Shown here piece by piece: positions 25,349 through 34,714 of a stretch of DNA of 64,000 bases. The position numbers and the translations under genes are program-made. This stretch comes from Bacteroidota bacterium (GTDB lineage Bacteria; Bacteroidota; Bacteroidia; UBA7662; CANHCV01): the NCBI GenBank assembly GCA_947501265.1, contig CANMVY010000008.1, positions 1 through 64,000 on the forward strand, read 5' to 3'. The first letter of the stretch is position 1; the number at the start of each line of letters is the position of its first letter. The notes under the pieces were generated by a model. It saw nothing but the letters and a program-made list of their open reading frames with translations, ran no database searches and was not told the origin of the DNA.

Positions 25349-26806
25349 TTGATTTCTTCAAAAACACCTTGGTGGATTTCTCTATTGTTGGCGCTTTTTT
25401 TGGTGACCAACGTGGTGTGTTTGTTGAATGATCTATTGTATTTCCCTCTCGTTTCGGGTGGAGTTTTGGTTGCTTACTTGGCTATCACTAATTTGCCTTG
25501 GTTTTTTGCCGCTATGGCTTTTGTTACCCCACTGTCTGTGTGGTTTGAATTCAAAGATTTCGGATTTTCATTTTCGCTTCCAACTGAGCCGGTATTTTTC
25601 GGAATGATGGTTTTCTTTTGGGCCAAGGTTTTAATTGAAGGCAGTTTCGACCGGAAATTATTTCGAGAGCCTGCCATTTGGGCCTTGCTAACGCTGTTGT
25701 TGTGGCAAGTTTTATCTGTTGTAACGAGTACCATGCCCATGGTTTCGGTGAAGTATTTTCTTTCCAATTTTTGGTACGTGAGCTGCTTCTTTTTTATGGG
25801 TTATCACTTGTTCAAAAATCCATTGAACATCAAACGTTTTTTATGGGGATACATCATTGCTTTTTCGGGAGTGATTCTCTACACCTTGGTTCGTCATGCG
25901 GGAGTTGGATTTACGCACAAAGCGACCGGTTGGGTAACGTATCCTTTTGTTGAGAATCACGGAATTTACGGCGCTATGCTCACCATGTGCATTCCCTTTC
26001 TTTTGATGTACGTTGTTCGCAGCTTTGTATTAACCAAGCGCTCGTTCATCAGCTTTATTGCTGTGGTTTTGGTGGTGCTTTTTGCTGCCGGATTGGTTTT
26101 TTCTTTTACCCGTGCTGCTTGGTTGGGAATGGGTATTGCGTTAGCATTTCCCATCCTATTAAATTTGCGCATTTCTTTTCAGACCATTTTTTGGTTGTTG
26201 CTCGTTCTTGGAGGAAGTGGCCTTTACTACCAATTTGAATTGAACAAAGAATTAAGTCGAAACAAAACGCATTCGGCGAATAATTTAGGAGAGCATCTTC
26301 AATCCATTTCCAACGTGAACAACGATGTTTCCAATTTGGAGCGCATCAATCGTTGGAATTGTGGCTTTAGGATGTTTCGCGAGCGACCAATTACGGGATG
26401 GGGACCTGGAACGTACATGTTTCAATATGCACCGTTCCAAAAGCGCTCCGAAATGACCATCATTTCAACCAATAATGCTGATGTGGGTGGAATTCATTCC
26501 GAGTTTTTGAATCCCATGGTAGAATCTGGTGTGGTGGCTGGATTAGCGTTCCTTGCGTTTGTGCTTTTGGTTATTCGTGTAGGAATGAATGCTTATTATG
26601 CTTCCAACAATGCCGAGGTAAAAACCTTGCTGATGGCTTGCATGATGGGGTTGATCAGTTACGATGTGCACGGGGTGCTGAATAATTATTTGGATATTGA
26701 TAAAACGGCAACCCTCTTTTGGGCTTTGAGTGGCATGGTAGTGGCGTTGAGTTTGTACCAAAAGAATGAGGCCCCAACAGGAGGGGCCTCATACAACCAA
26801 CCATGA
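25349..26806 (+). CDS. O-antigen ligase/polymerase-like membrane protein (Wzy/WaaL type)
   Basis: The protein has 485 residues with about ten to twelve membrane helices. A large loop near residues 290-390 contains NLERINRWNCGFRMFRERP followed by ITGWGPGTY, and then GGIHSEFLNPMVESG, the typical Wzy_C pattern with an essential His. It would polymerise or ligate a surface polysaccharide. It follows the Wzz-like gene by 3 bp. A G/C-rich hairpin overlaps its last codons. Confidence 0.85.
   Translation: MISSKTPWWISLLLALFLVTNVVCLLNDLLYFPLVSGGVLVAYLAITNLPWFFAAMAFVTPLSVWFEFKDFGFSFSLPTEPVFFGMMVFFWAKVLIEGSFDRKLFREPAIWALLTLLLWQVLSVVTSTMPMVSVKYFLSNFWYVSCFFFMGYHLFKNPLNIKRFLWGYIIAFSGVILYTLVRHAGVGFTHKATGWVTYPFVENHGIYGAMLTMCIPFLLMYVVRSFVLTKRSFISFIAVVLVVLFAAGLVFSFTRAAWLGMGIALAFPILLNLRISFQTIFWLLLVLGGSGLYYQFELNKELSRNKTHSANNLGEHLQSISNVNNDVSNLERINRWNCGFRMFRERPITGWGPGTYMFQYAPFQKRSEMTIISTNNADVGGIHSEFLNPMVESGVVAGLAFLAFVLLVIRVGMNAYYASNNAEVKTLLMACMMGLISYDVHGVLNNYLDIDKTATLFWALSGMVVALSLYQKNEAPTGGASYNQP
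26768..26790 (+). terminator. Hairpin overlapping the end of the wzy-like gene
   Basis: GAGGCCCC pairs perfectly with GGGGCCTC around a 7-base loop, inside the last codons. There is no T-run after it, so it may be an incomplete terminator or an RNA-stabilising hairpin. Confidence 0.5.
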
Positions 26807-26866
26807 AAAACTATTTATGCGTCGTTTCCTGTTCCGACACTACAAAGAAACGGCAGGTATCTTAAT

Positions 26867-27058
26867 TTAATTTTGCCTCTTTAAGGTTTTTAGCACTTCC
26901 GTGCGCTTTTGAAAAGACTTCAACTGTTTTTTGGGAAAAAATTCAAAATTGATGATTTTTTGGGTTACCTCTCGGCGAGCAGTAATGTACTCAAACGGAG
27001 ATTTTTTCACATTTTCAATCCGATGTTTCCGGAGTTCTGCAGAAAAGACATCGTTCAA
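26867..27058 (-). CDS. Possible small basic protein, doubtful
   Basis: A 63-codon frame starts at TTG. The product is basic and helical (SPFEYITARREVTQKIINFEFF, KRTEVLKTLKRQ) with a composition that looks coding. No ATG is available and no family is recognised. The frame fills most of the 349-base gap between the wzy-like gene and the atpG terminator; I see nothing else in that gap. Confidence 0.35.
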   Translation of the reverse strand: MNDVFSAELRKHRIENVKKSPFEYITARREVTQKIINFEFFPKKQLKSFQKRTEVLKTLKRQN

Positions 27059-27101
27059 ATTTTGATGTTATAAAAGGCTGCAGAAAAAAGACCTTGAACA
27101 T

Positions 27102-27132
27102 AAAAAAAGCCTCCGGATTTCGGAGGCTTTTT
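27102..27132 (-). terminator. Terminator of the ATP synthase operon
   Basis: AAAAAGCCTCCG and CGGAGGCTTTTT form a 12-bp stem with a GATTT loop, and the structure is symmetric, so it could stop transcription from either side. Confidence 0.88.
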
Positions 27133-27155
27133 GGGGTTATTTGTTTTGAGAACGA

Positions 27156-28040
27156 TTATCCTTCTAACGCTGCAACTCCACCAACGATTTCTGAGATTTC
27201 GGTGGTGATGGCGGCCTGACGTGCGCGGTTGTACTCCAATCGCAAAGATTTGAGCAATTCACCGGCGTTGTCGGTTGCTTTGTCCATGGCAGTCATGCGT
27301 GCTCCGTGTTCGGAGGCAACCGTATCCAAAGCACAACGGAAAAGTTGAATCTTCACGAAGGTGGGAATCAAGTTTTCGATGATTTCTGCAGGATTGGGTT
27401 CGAAGATGTAATCGATGTTGCTGCCACCGGAATTTCCATTCAATCCTTCGGTGCTCAAGGGCAGCAAAGATTTGGCTTGGAAAAACTGAACGGCAGGATT
27501 TTTAAATTCAGAGAAAACCACGTGTACGGAATCGAATTCTTGGGATAGGAAACCTTTCATCAATTCTTCTGCGATGGTGCTAACGGAAGGGAAATTGAGT
27601 TTTTGAAACACGGAAACGTAGCGATCATCGATGTTTACGCCCCACTTTTTAGCGGCGTCGTATCCTTTTTTGCCCAAGGGCATTACGGTTATGTTGCCGC
27701 TTTGTTTCAAATCTGCCAACTCGTCTTGAATCAACGTGCGAGCTGCTTTCAACAAATTGGAGTTGAATCCACCGCAAAGGCCTTTATCGGAGGTCATTAA
27801 GACCACGAGGGCATTTTTTACGGTGCGTTTTTCCGACAATTTGATTTCCAATTCTCCGGTGTTGTTGGCCAACACGTTATTCTTAATTTCATCCAATTTT
27901 TGGGTGTAAGGACGAATTTGAAGAATAGCGGAGGTTGCTTTCCGTAGTTTGGATGCCGAAACCATTTTCATGGCCTTGGTAATCTGCTGAGTTGAGATCA
28001 CCGAGGAGATGCGGGTTCGTACTTCCTTTAAATTTGGCAT
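27156..28040 (-). CDS. atpG: F1Fo ATP synthase gamma subunit
   Basis: The protein has 294 residues. The N-terminal NLKEVRTRISSVISTQQITKAMKMVS and the C-terminal LEYNRARQAAITTEISEIVGGVAAL are the two long helices that form the central rotor stalk, and LMTSDKGLCGGFN is the conserved middle motif. It is the last gene of the operon and is followed by a terminator. In most other phyla atpD and atpC would follow; they are absent here. Confidence 0.97.
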   Translation of the reverse strand: MPNLKEVRTRISSVISTQQITKAMKMVSASKLRKATSAILQIRPYTQKLDEIKNNVLANNTGELEIKLSEKRTVKNALVVLMTSDKGLCGGFNSNLLKAARTLIQDELADLKQSGNITVMPLGKKGYDAAKKWGVNIDDRYVSVFQKLNFPSVSTIAEELMKGFLSQEFDSVHVVFSEFKNPAVQFFQAKSLLPLSTEGLNGNSGGSNIDYIFEPNPAEIIENLIPTFVKIQLFRCALDTVASEHGARMTAMDKATDNAGELLKSLRLEYNRARQAAITTEISEIVGGVAALEG

Positions 28041-28053
28041 AGCAGTTGGTTTA

Positions 28054-29634
28054 TTAAGCTACGTATTTTGCTTTAACTTCTTTGGCAATTTGCTCCAAAA
28101 CATCGGTTTGAGCATCGTCGTACTTTCCAGCACGCAATTCATCCAATGTTTTTCCAGCGCGGGTTTCCATGGCCATCAAGAAATCTGCTTCGAATTCACG
28201 AATTTTATTCAAAGGCACTTCCAACAACAAACCTTTCATACCCAAGTAGATGATAGCAATTTGCTTTTCTACAGAAACGGGAGAGAAATTGGGTTGTTTT
28301 AGGATTTCCACGTTGCGAGCACCTTTGTCCAAAACGGCTTTGGTAGCAGCGTCCAAATCGGAACCGAATTTAGAGAATGCCTCCAATTCGCGGTATTGAG
28401 CCTGATCCAATTTCAAGGTACCAGCCACTTTTTTCATGGGTTTGATCTGAGCATTACCTCCAACACGAGATACAGAAATACCTACGTTGATCGCTGGACG
28501 GATACCGCTATTGAACAAATTTGATTCCAAGAAAATCTGACCGTCGGTAATGGAAATTACGTTGGTTGGAATGTAAGCAGATACGTCGCCACCTTGTGTT
28601 TCAATGATGGGAAGAGCTGTTAAAGAACCACCGCCTTTTACTTTTCCTTTCAAAGACTCGGGAAGGTCGTTCATGTTGGCAACGATTTCGTCGTTGTAGT
28701 TCAATTTACAAGCGCGTTCCAAAAGGCGGCTGTGCAAATAGAATACGTCTCCTGGATAGGCTTCACGACCTGGAGGACGACGTAGCAACAAGGATACTTC
28801 GCGGTAGGCTACAGCTTGTTTTGACAAATCATCGTACGCGATCAAAGCTGGACGACCGGTATCGCGGAAGTACTCTCCGATGGAAGCTCCGGCCATGGGC
28901 GCGAAGAACTGCATGGGAGCAGGTTCGGAAGCGGGAGCAGCAACCACTACGGTGTACTGCATGGCGCCATATTTCTCAAGGGTAGAAACGATTCCTGCTA
29001 CGGTTGATGCTTTTTGTCCGCAAGCAACGTAAATACAGAAAACGGGTTCTCCACGATCGAAGAATTCTTTTTGGTTGATGATGGTATCCAACGCGATGGT
29101 TGTTTTACCGGTTTGACGGTCACCGATGATTAACTCACGCTGACCACGTCCGATGGGGATCATGGCATCGATGGCCTTGATACCGGTTTGCAACGGCTCG
29201 TGAACGGGTTGACGGAAGATAACTCCTGGCGCTTTGCGCTCGATGGGCATTTCGAACAACTCTCCGGTGATGGGACCTTTTCCGTCGATAGGGCGACCAA
29301 GGGTATCTACAACACGGCCCAACATGCCTTCACCCACTTGGATAGAAGCGATGCGACGGGTACGTTTTACAGAATCACCTTCTTTGATTCCTTCGGAATC
29401 TCCGAACAATACCGCACCTACGTTATCTTCTTCAAGGTTCAATACAACGGCTTGAACACCATTGTTGAATTCAACCAATTCCCCAGCTTGAACTTGGGTA
29501 AGACCATAAATACGGGCGATACCGTCGCCGATTTGAAGAACGGTACCTACTTCTTCTAATTCCGCTGCAGAAGTAACACCCGCCAATTGCTGGCGGAGGA
29601 TTGCGGAGATTTCATCAGGCTTAACTTGTGCCAT
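28054..29634 (-). CDS. atpA: F1Fo ATP synthase alpha subunit
   Basis: The protein has 526 residues. The nucleotide-binding P-loop GDRQTGKT, the [20 protein letters not shown] segment and the end helix are all standard. Alpha subunits alternate with the catalytic beta subunits in the F1 head. The neighbouring delta and gamma genes are spaced by 11 and 13 bp. Confidence 0.98.
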   Translation of the reverse strand: MAQVKPDEISAILRQQLAGVTSAAELEEVGTVLQIGDGIARIYGLTQVQAGELVEFNNGVQAVVLNLEEDNVGAVLFGDSEGIKEGDSVKRTRRIASIQVGEGMLGRVVDTLGRPIDGKGPITGELFEMPIERKAPGVIFRQPVHEPLQTGIKAIDAMIPIGRGQRELIIGDRQTGKTTIALDTIINQKEFFDRGEPVFCIYVACGQKASTVAGIVSTLEKYGAMQYTVVVAAPASEPAPMQFFAPMAGASIGEYFRDTGRPALIAYDDLSKQAVAYREVSLLLRRPPGREAYPGDVFYLHSRLLERACKLNYNDEIVANMNDLPESLKGKVKGGGSLTALPIIETQGGDVSAYIPTNVISITDGQIFLESNLFNSGIRPAINVGISVSRVGGNAQIKPMKKVAGTLKLDQAQYRELEAFSKFGSDLDAATKAVLDKGARNVEILKQPNFSPVSVEKQIAIIYLGMKGLLLEVPLNKIREFEADFLMAMETRAGKTLDELRAGKYDDAQTDVLEQIAKEVKAKYVA

Positions 29635-29645
29635 GGTTTTATTTT

Positions 29646-30179
29646 TTATGCGAGAAGTTGTTTACGAATATCATTTAATTGGCGAGAAACCGACGCATCG
29701 ATGCGGCGATCACCCATTTGAAGAACGTAGCCAGAAATTAAGCTTGGATCAACCGTAACATCCACGTGAATGGATTTGCCGGTTTGTTGTTCCAAAGTTC
29801 CTTTCAGTTTGTTTACTACATCTTGGGATACATCGGAAGAAACGGTGAGGGATGCCACACCGGTATTCTTTAGATTGTGATAGAGTTCGATGAATTGAGC
29901 ACAAAATTCATCCAAATGCGCTTCGCGGCGTTTATGAATGGCCAGGTTTACGAATTTGGCGATGATGGGTGAAAAGTGCGGGAAAACCGCTGCAACCACA
30001 TCCATTTTTTTGTCGCCAGAAACAATGGGGCTGTGGAACAAGTTGTTCAAATCTTCAGAGGTAGTAAGGGCCACGTGAAGTTCTTGAACATCGTTGAACA
30101 CGGCATCCAACTGATTCATTTCAGTGGCGATGTCGATGAGGGACTGTGCGTAACGTACGGCGAAACGGTGGGCTGACAT
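29646..30179 (-). CDS. atpH: F1Fo ATP synthase delta subunit
   Basis: The protein has 177 residues. It has the N-terminal helical bundle [16 protein letters not shown] and the C-terminal [19 protein letters not shown], the conserved strand that links F1 to the peripheral stalk. It lies 6 bp after the b-subunit gene. Confidence 0.94.
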   Translation of the reverse strand: MSAHRFAVRYAQSLIDIATEMNQLDAVFNDVQELHVALTTSEDLNNLFHSPIVSGDKKMDVVAAVFPHFSPIIAKFVNLAIHKRREAHLDEFCAQFIELYHNLKNTGVASLTVSSDVSQDVVNKLKGTLEQQTGKSIHVDVTVDPSLISGYVLQMGDRRIDASVSRQLNDIRKQLLA

Positions 30180-30185
30180 GGGCGA

Positions 30186-30674
30186 TTAATTCAACTTTAC
30201 GTTATCCAATTCGCGATTCACGAACGATTCTTGAGCGGAACGATCGGCGAATTTTTCGCGCAATACTTTTTCAGCGATGTCAACCGAAAGGTTGGCCACC
30301 ATGTTTTTAACTTCGCGTAACGCTGCGTTTTTCTCTGCTTGGATGGCTACGCGAGCGTCTTCAGCAAGTTTTTTACCGGCTGCTTCGGCATCGGCTTTTG
30401 CGTCGGAAATCATTTTTTCACGAATGGTTTTCGCTTCAGCAATGATACGATCTTGTTCGATGCGAGCCTGTTCAATGATCTTGGCATTTTCGTTGTTCAA
30501 ACGAGCCATTTCCTCCCGAGCTTGGTCGGCTTGGCGCAATGCATTTTCGATGGAGGTTTCGCGCTCCTTCAATCCGGAAAGGATGGGACCCCATGCCAAC
30601 TTTTTGAGGAGGAGTAATACCACCAAAAAAGCTACGGAAGTCCAAATAATAGTACCTATACCTGCTGATAACAT
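30186..30674 (-). CDS. atpF: F1Fo ATP synthase b subunit
   Basis: The protein has 162 residues. An N-terminal membrane helix (GTIIWTSVAFLVVLLLLKKLAW) is followed by a long charged helix with heptad spacing (ARLNNENAKIIEQARIEQDR), the peripheral stalk. It is 79 bp downstream of the c-subunit gene. Confidence 0.95.
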   Translation of the reverse strand: MLSAGIGTIIWTSVAFLVVLLLLKKLAWGPILSGLKERETSIENALRQADQAREEMARLNNENAKIIEQARIEQDRIIAEAKTIREKMISDAKADAEAAGKKLAEDARVAIQAEKNAALREVKNMVANLSVDIAEKVLREKFADRSAQESFVNRELDNVKLN

Positions 30675-30753
30675 ATTTTTTCTGTTCTAAGGTTAATCTG
30701 CAAAAAAGATTCGGGCGGAAACCAACCGTTTCAACGCCCGAACCTAAGTTTCA

Positions 30754-31008
30754 TTAAAGAACTACGAGCAAACAAACGATCACAGCGAACAAAGCAACAC
30801 CTTCTACAAGGGCCGCAGCTACGATCATGTTAGCACGAAGATCTCCACTAGCTTCTGGTTGACGAGCCATTGCTTCCAAAGCGGCAGCACCGATTCGACC
30901 TACACCCATGCCGGCAGCGATTGCAGCTACACCAGCACCGATACCAGCAAGACCTTTGTGCATCAAAGATTCTTGGGCTAGCATGAAAAGAGACATTAAA
31001 AATTCCAT
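30754..31008 (-). CDS. atpE: F1Fo ATP synthase c subunit
   Basis: The protein has 84 residues in two membrane helices with the polar loop ARQPEA (residues 48-53). The ion-binding carboxylate is Glu69 in ALVEGVALFA. The next residue is Gly rather than Ser or Thr, and no sodium-type Gln is seen in the first helix, so it is proton-type. The N-terminal ten residues extend beyond the helix and may be trimmed. Confidence 0.96.
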   Translation of the reverse strand: MEFLMSLFMLAQESLMHKGLAGIGAGVAAIAAGMGVGRIGAAALEAMARQPEASGDLRANMIVAAALVEGVALFAVIVCLLVVL

Positions 31009-31032
31009 ATGATTTGATTTAATGGTTTAAAA

Positions 31033-32178
31033 TTAGTGATGAACTTCTTCTGTGGCAGAGCCAAAGTACAAAGCTGCCAACAAGGTAAATACATACGCTT
31101 GAAGAAACGCCACAAGAAGTTCAATGAAGTTCATGAAAATCATGAAGGCCAACGATCCAACTCCGATGCCGTATCCGGCTCCTGCGCTGTTTTGACCAAA
31201 AATGAAAATCAAAGAAACGAACGATAAAATGATGATGTGTCCCGCGGTGATGTTGGCCGTTAAACGAACCATCAATACGAATGGCTTGATGAATAAACCC
31301 AAAATTTCAATGGGAATGAGAATGACTTTCACGAATCCTGGAACCCCAGGAGGCCAAAAAATGTGACCCCAATAGTGTCCGTTTCCGTTGATGGAAGTAA
31401 CCACAAAAACCACGGTTGCCAATACGGCTGTTACGCCCAAAGTACCAGTGATGTTGAATCCGCCTAGAAATGGAATCAATCCCAATAGGTTCATCAAAAA
31501 GATGAAAAAGAAGGTACTTAATAAGAAAGGTGTAAATTTCTCGTAATGATGACCGATGGAAGGTTTTGCAATCTCGTCGCGGATGAAAAGAATGAGCGGC
31601 TCCAAGAATGACTGAAGTCCTTTTGGAGCTTTACCAGCGTTTTTCTTGTACGATTTTGCAACGGAAGCGAAAATGAAGACGGTGATCGCGCCCACCATTA
31701 AAAATCCAAATACCGACTTGGTGATCGAAAAATCGAACAATTCGTGGTGTTTTGCGTGGTCGGGATGTCCTGCAGCATCAACCGCCAACGTTCCATCTGC
31801 AGAAGAATAAATCTTTTCGTGGAACATCACCATGTGATGCTCTGGATTGGCGTAATAATGTTCGTGACCTTTTGGAGTAACGATGGATTGTTCGTTGTGG
31901 TAAAAATGGGAAGAAGAGAAAAATTCCCAGCCAGCATCGGTTTTAACGATGATAGGAAGGTAGATGGAGAAATGCTTTTCTTCCGGCGTACCTTCGTTGA
32001 GGGTAAAAAAGTGGATTTCGTGAGCATCGGCAATGTGGTGCATGATGAATTCGCCGGGCTTGAAGGCCGACTCTTCTTGGTGATTGCCTGCTTTAGAAGT
32101 TTCTGCTTGAACAGATTTTGCGCCAAATAGCGAACAGATGAGCGCAAATAAAAACGTGTATTTCAAACCTTTAACCAT
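31033..32178 (-). CDS. atpB: F1Fo ATP synthase a subunit
   Basis: The start at the ATG at 32178 gives 381 residues. A signal-peptide-like N-terminus (GLKYTFLFALICSLFGAKSVQA) and about 110 exported residues rich in His precede the membrane part, an extension common in Bacteroidota. The essential helix carries MVRLTANITAGHIIILS, with the Arg that faces the c ring. It lies 24 bp upstream of atpE. No atpI-like gene precedes it. Confidence 0.95.
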   Translation of the reverse strand: MVKGLKYTFLFALICSLFGAKSVQAETSKAGNHQEESAFKPGEFIMHHIADAHEIHFFTLNEGTPEEKHFSIYLPIIVKTDAGWEFFSSSHFYHNEQSIVTPKGHEHYYANPEHHMVMFHEKIYSSADGTLAVDAAGHPDHAKHHELFDFSITKSVFGFLMVGAITVFIFASVAKSYKKNAGKAPKGLQSFLEPLILFIRDEIAKPSIGHHYEKFTPFLLSTFFFIFLMNLLGLIPFLGGFNITGTLGVTAVLATVVFVVTSINGNGHYWGHIFWPPGVPGFVKVILIPIEILGLFIKPFVLMVRLTANITAGHIIILSFVSLIFIFGQNSAGAGYGIGVGSLAFMIFMNFIELLVAFLQAYVFTLLAALYFGSATEEVHH

Positions 32179-32206
32179 GAATTTCCGAGATCGGTCAATT
32201 TTGGTG

Positions 32207-32214
32207 CAAAGATA
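32207..32214 (-). promoter_or_regulatory. -7 promoter box TATCTTTG of the atp operon
   Basis: TATCTTTG on the minus strand ends 28 bp before the atpB ATG, in the 97-bp gap after the polyprenyl synthase gene. Confidence 0.5.
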
Positions 32215-32275
32215 GGCTTTTAATTTGTATTTTTTCAACAACACTCCCAACTATTTTTCAAAAAGAGTAAGTGGC

Positions 32276-33241
32276 TTATTTGGTGCGAGTTAGGATATAA
32301 TTGGCCAACTCTTCCAAACCATTTCGGCCCTCGTTATGGGGGAAGGTGTGCAAAAGTTTCAGGGCCTCCAAACGGAACTCTTCCATTTTACGTTGCGCAT
32401 ATTCAATTCCACCGAATTTTTCAATTTCAGATACCAACCAAGCGAGTTCTTCGGTGGTTCCTCCCTTTCGTTTTACAATGGAAACCATCTTACTGCGGTG
32501 AGGGCTTTTGGTGAGCGCATAAATCAAAGGCAACGTCATTTTTCGTTCTTTGATGTCGCCATTTTTGGGTTTTCCGGTTTCGTTGTGGTCCAAATCCAAC
32601 AAATCGTCTTTGATTTGAAACGCCATGCCCAACTTTTCACCGAAGAGCCGCATGTGCTCAACTTCTGTTTCGCTTCGGCCAACGGATGCGGCACCCATCG
32701 AGGTACAGGCTGCCAACAAAGAAGCCGTTTTTCCTCGAATGATGGTGTAATACACCTCTTCTGTGATGTCCATCCGCCTCGCTTTTTCCATTTGAATCAA
32801 TTCGCCTTCTGCCATGATTTCAACGGCATGGGAGGCGATTTCTAACAAATGATATTGTTTGTGTTTTACGCTGAGCAATAAACCCTTCGATAGAAGGAAA
32901 TCGCCCACCAAAACGGCAATTTTGTTTTTCCAAAGGGCATTGAGGGAGAAAAATCCCCTTCGTTCATAGGCATCATCCACCACATCGTCGTGCACCAAAC
33001 TGGCCGTGTGCAATAATTCGATGAGGGACGCGCCCACGTGCGTCGCTTCCTGAACTTCGCCCAACATTTTGGCCGAAAGAAGGACCAACATCGGGCGCAT
33101 TTGTTTGCCTTTTCTCTTGAGGATGTACTTGGTTACGCGATCCAATAAAGGGGCATTCGATTTCACCGATAGCGCGAAATGAGCCTCAAAAGCTTTCATT
33201 TCGGGTTCGATGGTTTTCAGAATGAGGTCAAGTGGCGACAT
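32276..33241 (-). CDS. Trans-polyprenyl diphosphate synthase
   Basis: The ATG at 33241 is chosen over a TTG three codons upstream, giving 321 residues. Both Asp-rich motifs are present: DDVVDDAYERRG (first) and DDLLDLD (second), along with KRKGKQMRPMLVLLSAK. The residues before the first motif are Leu-Leu-His-Thr-Ala-Ser-Leu-Val-His, the pattern of long-chain synthases. It probably makes the octa- or heptaprenyl tail for menaquinone, which MenA would attach. The chain length is not determined by sequence alone. Confidence 0.9.
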   Translation of the reverse strand: MSPLDLILKTIEPEMKAFEAHFALSVKSNAPLLDRVTKYILKRKGKQMRPMLVLLSAKMLGEVQEATHVGASLIELLHTASLVHDDVVDDAYERRGFFSLNALWKNKIAVLVGDFLLSKGLLLSVKHKQYHLLEIASHAVEIMAEGELIQMEKARRMDITEEVYYTIIRGKTASLLAACTSMGAASVGRSETEVEHMRLFGEKLGMAFQIKDDLLDLDHNETGKPKNGDIKERKMTLPLIYALTKSPHRSKMVSIVKRKGGTTEELAWLVSEIEKFGGIEYAQRKMEEFRLEALKLLHTFPHNEGRNGLEELANYILTRTK

Positions 33242-33247
33242 GGAGGG

Positions 33248-33255
33248 CAAAGGTA
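33248..33255 (-). promoter_or_regulatory. -7 promoter box TACCTTTG of the polyprenyl synthase gene
   Basis: TACCTTTG on the minus strand ends 6 bp before the ATG at 33241, again implying a very short leader. Confidence 0.5.
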
Positions 33256-33268
33256 AGGAAATGCGAGG

Positions 33269-34714
33269 TCAGTATTTGATGCAAACGTTTTTAGGTTCGG
33301 TAAAGAAACGGATGGCTTCCCAACCGCCTTCTCGACCAACGCCGCTGGCTTTCATGCCTCCAAAAGGTGTACGCAAATCGCGCAGCAACCAACAGTTGAC
33401 CCAAACGATTCCGCTTTTGAGTTCTTCAGCTACTCGGTGAGCTCGATTCACGTCGCGGGTCCAAATGCTGGCCGCCAACCCATAAACGGTACTGTTGGCC
33501 ATTGTAATGACTTCTTCTTCGGTATCAAAAGGCATGATGGTGATCACTGGACCAAAAATTTCTTCTTGATTGGTTCTGCATTGGAATGGTAGTCCTTCAA
33601 TGATGGTGGGTTGAATGAAGAATCCTTCTTTGTTTTCCCCGTCCAATAGAACCCGGTGTCCTCCGCAAAGGATGCGACCGCCTTCTTCTTTGGCCAATTC
33701 GATGTAGCTCAAAACTTTGTTCATGTGGGCTTCGCTCACTACTGCTCCGGTTTGTGTAGTTTCATCGAAAGGGTTGCCAACGCGCATGGAGGCCACTTTT
33801 TTTACCAACTGCTCGCGGAAGGTTTCGTAAATGTTTCGGTGAACGAAGACGCGGCTTCCGCACAAACAAATTTGTCCTTGGTTGGCGAAACTGCTTCCAA
33901 TGGTGGTTTTGATGGCCAATTCGAGGTCGGCATCATCAAAAATGATGTTGGGGTTTTTTCCACCCAATTCCAAGCTCAGTTTTTTGAACATGGGAGCGGC
34001 TACACTGGCGATGTGTTTGCCGGTTGCGGTGCCTCCGGTGAACGAAATCACGGGAATGTTGGGGTGGGCCACCAGCGGATTTCCGGTAGAGGGACCGTTG
34101 CCGTGAACGATGTTGAGAACACCGGGAGGAAGACCGGCTTCTTGGCAAATTTTTCCGAACAAATAAGCCGTATAGGGCGTAATTTCTGAAGGTTTTGCAA
34201 CCACGCAATTGCCGGTTGCCAAGGCCGGAGCAATTTTCCACGTGAAAAGGTACAGGGGTAAATTCCACGGTGAGATGCATCCCACTACTCCGTAGGGTCG
34301 GCGCAAGGTGTAGTTGATGGCCGGTTCGTGTTCCATGAAATGGCTTTCGGAACTGGCTTGGGTGATGGCATGAGCAAAAAACCGCATGTTGGAAGAGGCA
34401 CGTGGGATATCCACATGTTTGGCCAATTTCAAGGGTTTTCCGTTATCTAGTGCCTCTGCATGGGCCAATTCGTCCAATTGTTGATCGATGAGATCGGCGA
34501 TTTTGGATAGAATGGCTGATCGAGCGTCGATCGACATTTTGCTCCACAAGGGAAATGCTGCTGATGCAGCTTGGTAAGCGGCTTCAATATCGGCTTCATC
34601 TCCCAAAGGAAGTTGGGCATAAACCTTTCCCGTGGCGGGATTCACCACGTCCATGTACTTTCCGTGGGTGGGTGCCACTTGGGTCCCGTTGATGTAATGG
34701 GTAAGGATGATCAT
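33269..34714 (-). CDS. Aldehyde dehydrogenase, muconic-semialdehyde type
   Basis: The start at the ATG at 34714 gives 481 residues and overlaps the thiL stop by 4 bp. The catalytic Cys lies in NQGQICLCGSR and the general base Glu in LELGGKN; the NAD fold has ISFTGGTATGK. The C-terminal NCWLLRDLRTPFGGMKASG is close to the signature of 2-aminomuconate and 2-hydroxymuconate semialdehyde dehydrogenases, so a role in tryptophan (kynurenine) or aromatic catabolism is likely. No other kynurenine gene is nearby. Confidence 0.88.
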   Translation of the reverse strand: MIILTHYINGTQVAPTHGKYMDVVNPATGKVYAQLPLGDEADIEAAYQAASAAFPLWSKMSIDARSAILSKIADLIDQQLDELAHAEALDNGKPLKLAKHVDIPRASSNMRFFAHAITQASSESHFMEHEPAINYTLRRPYGVVGCISPWNLPLYLFTWKIAPALATGNCVVAKPSEITPYTAYLFGKICQEAGLPPGVLNIVHGNGPSTGNPLVAHPNIPVISFTGGTATGKHIASVAAPMFKKLSLELGGKNPNIIFDDADLELAIKTTIGSSFANQGQICLCGSRVFVHRNIYETFREQLVKKVASMRVGNPFDETTQTGAVVSEAHMNKVLSYIELAKEEGGRILCGGHRVLLDGENKEGFFIQPTIIEGLPFQCRTNQEEIFGPVITIMPFDTEEEVITMANSTVYGLAASIWTRDVNRAHRVAEELKSGIVWVNCWLLRDLRTPFGGMKASGVGREGGWEAIRFFTEPKNVCIKY

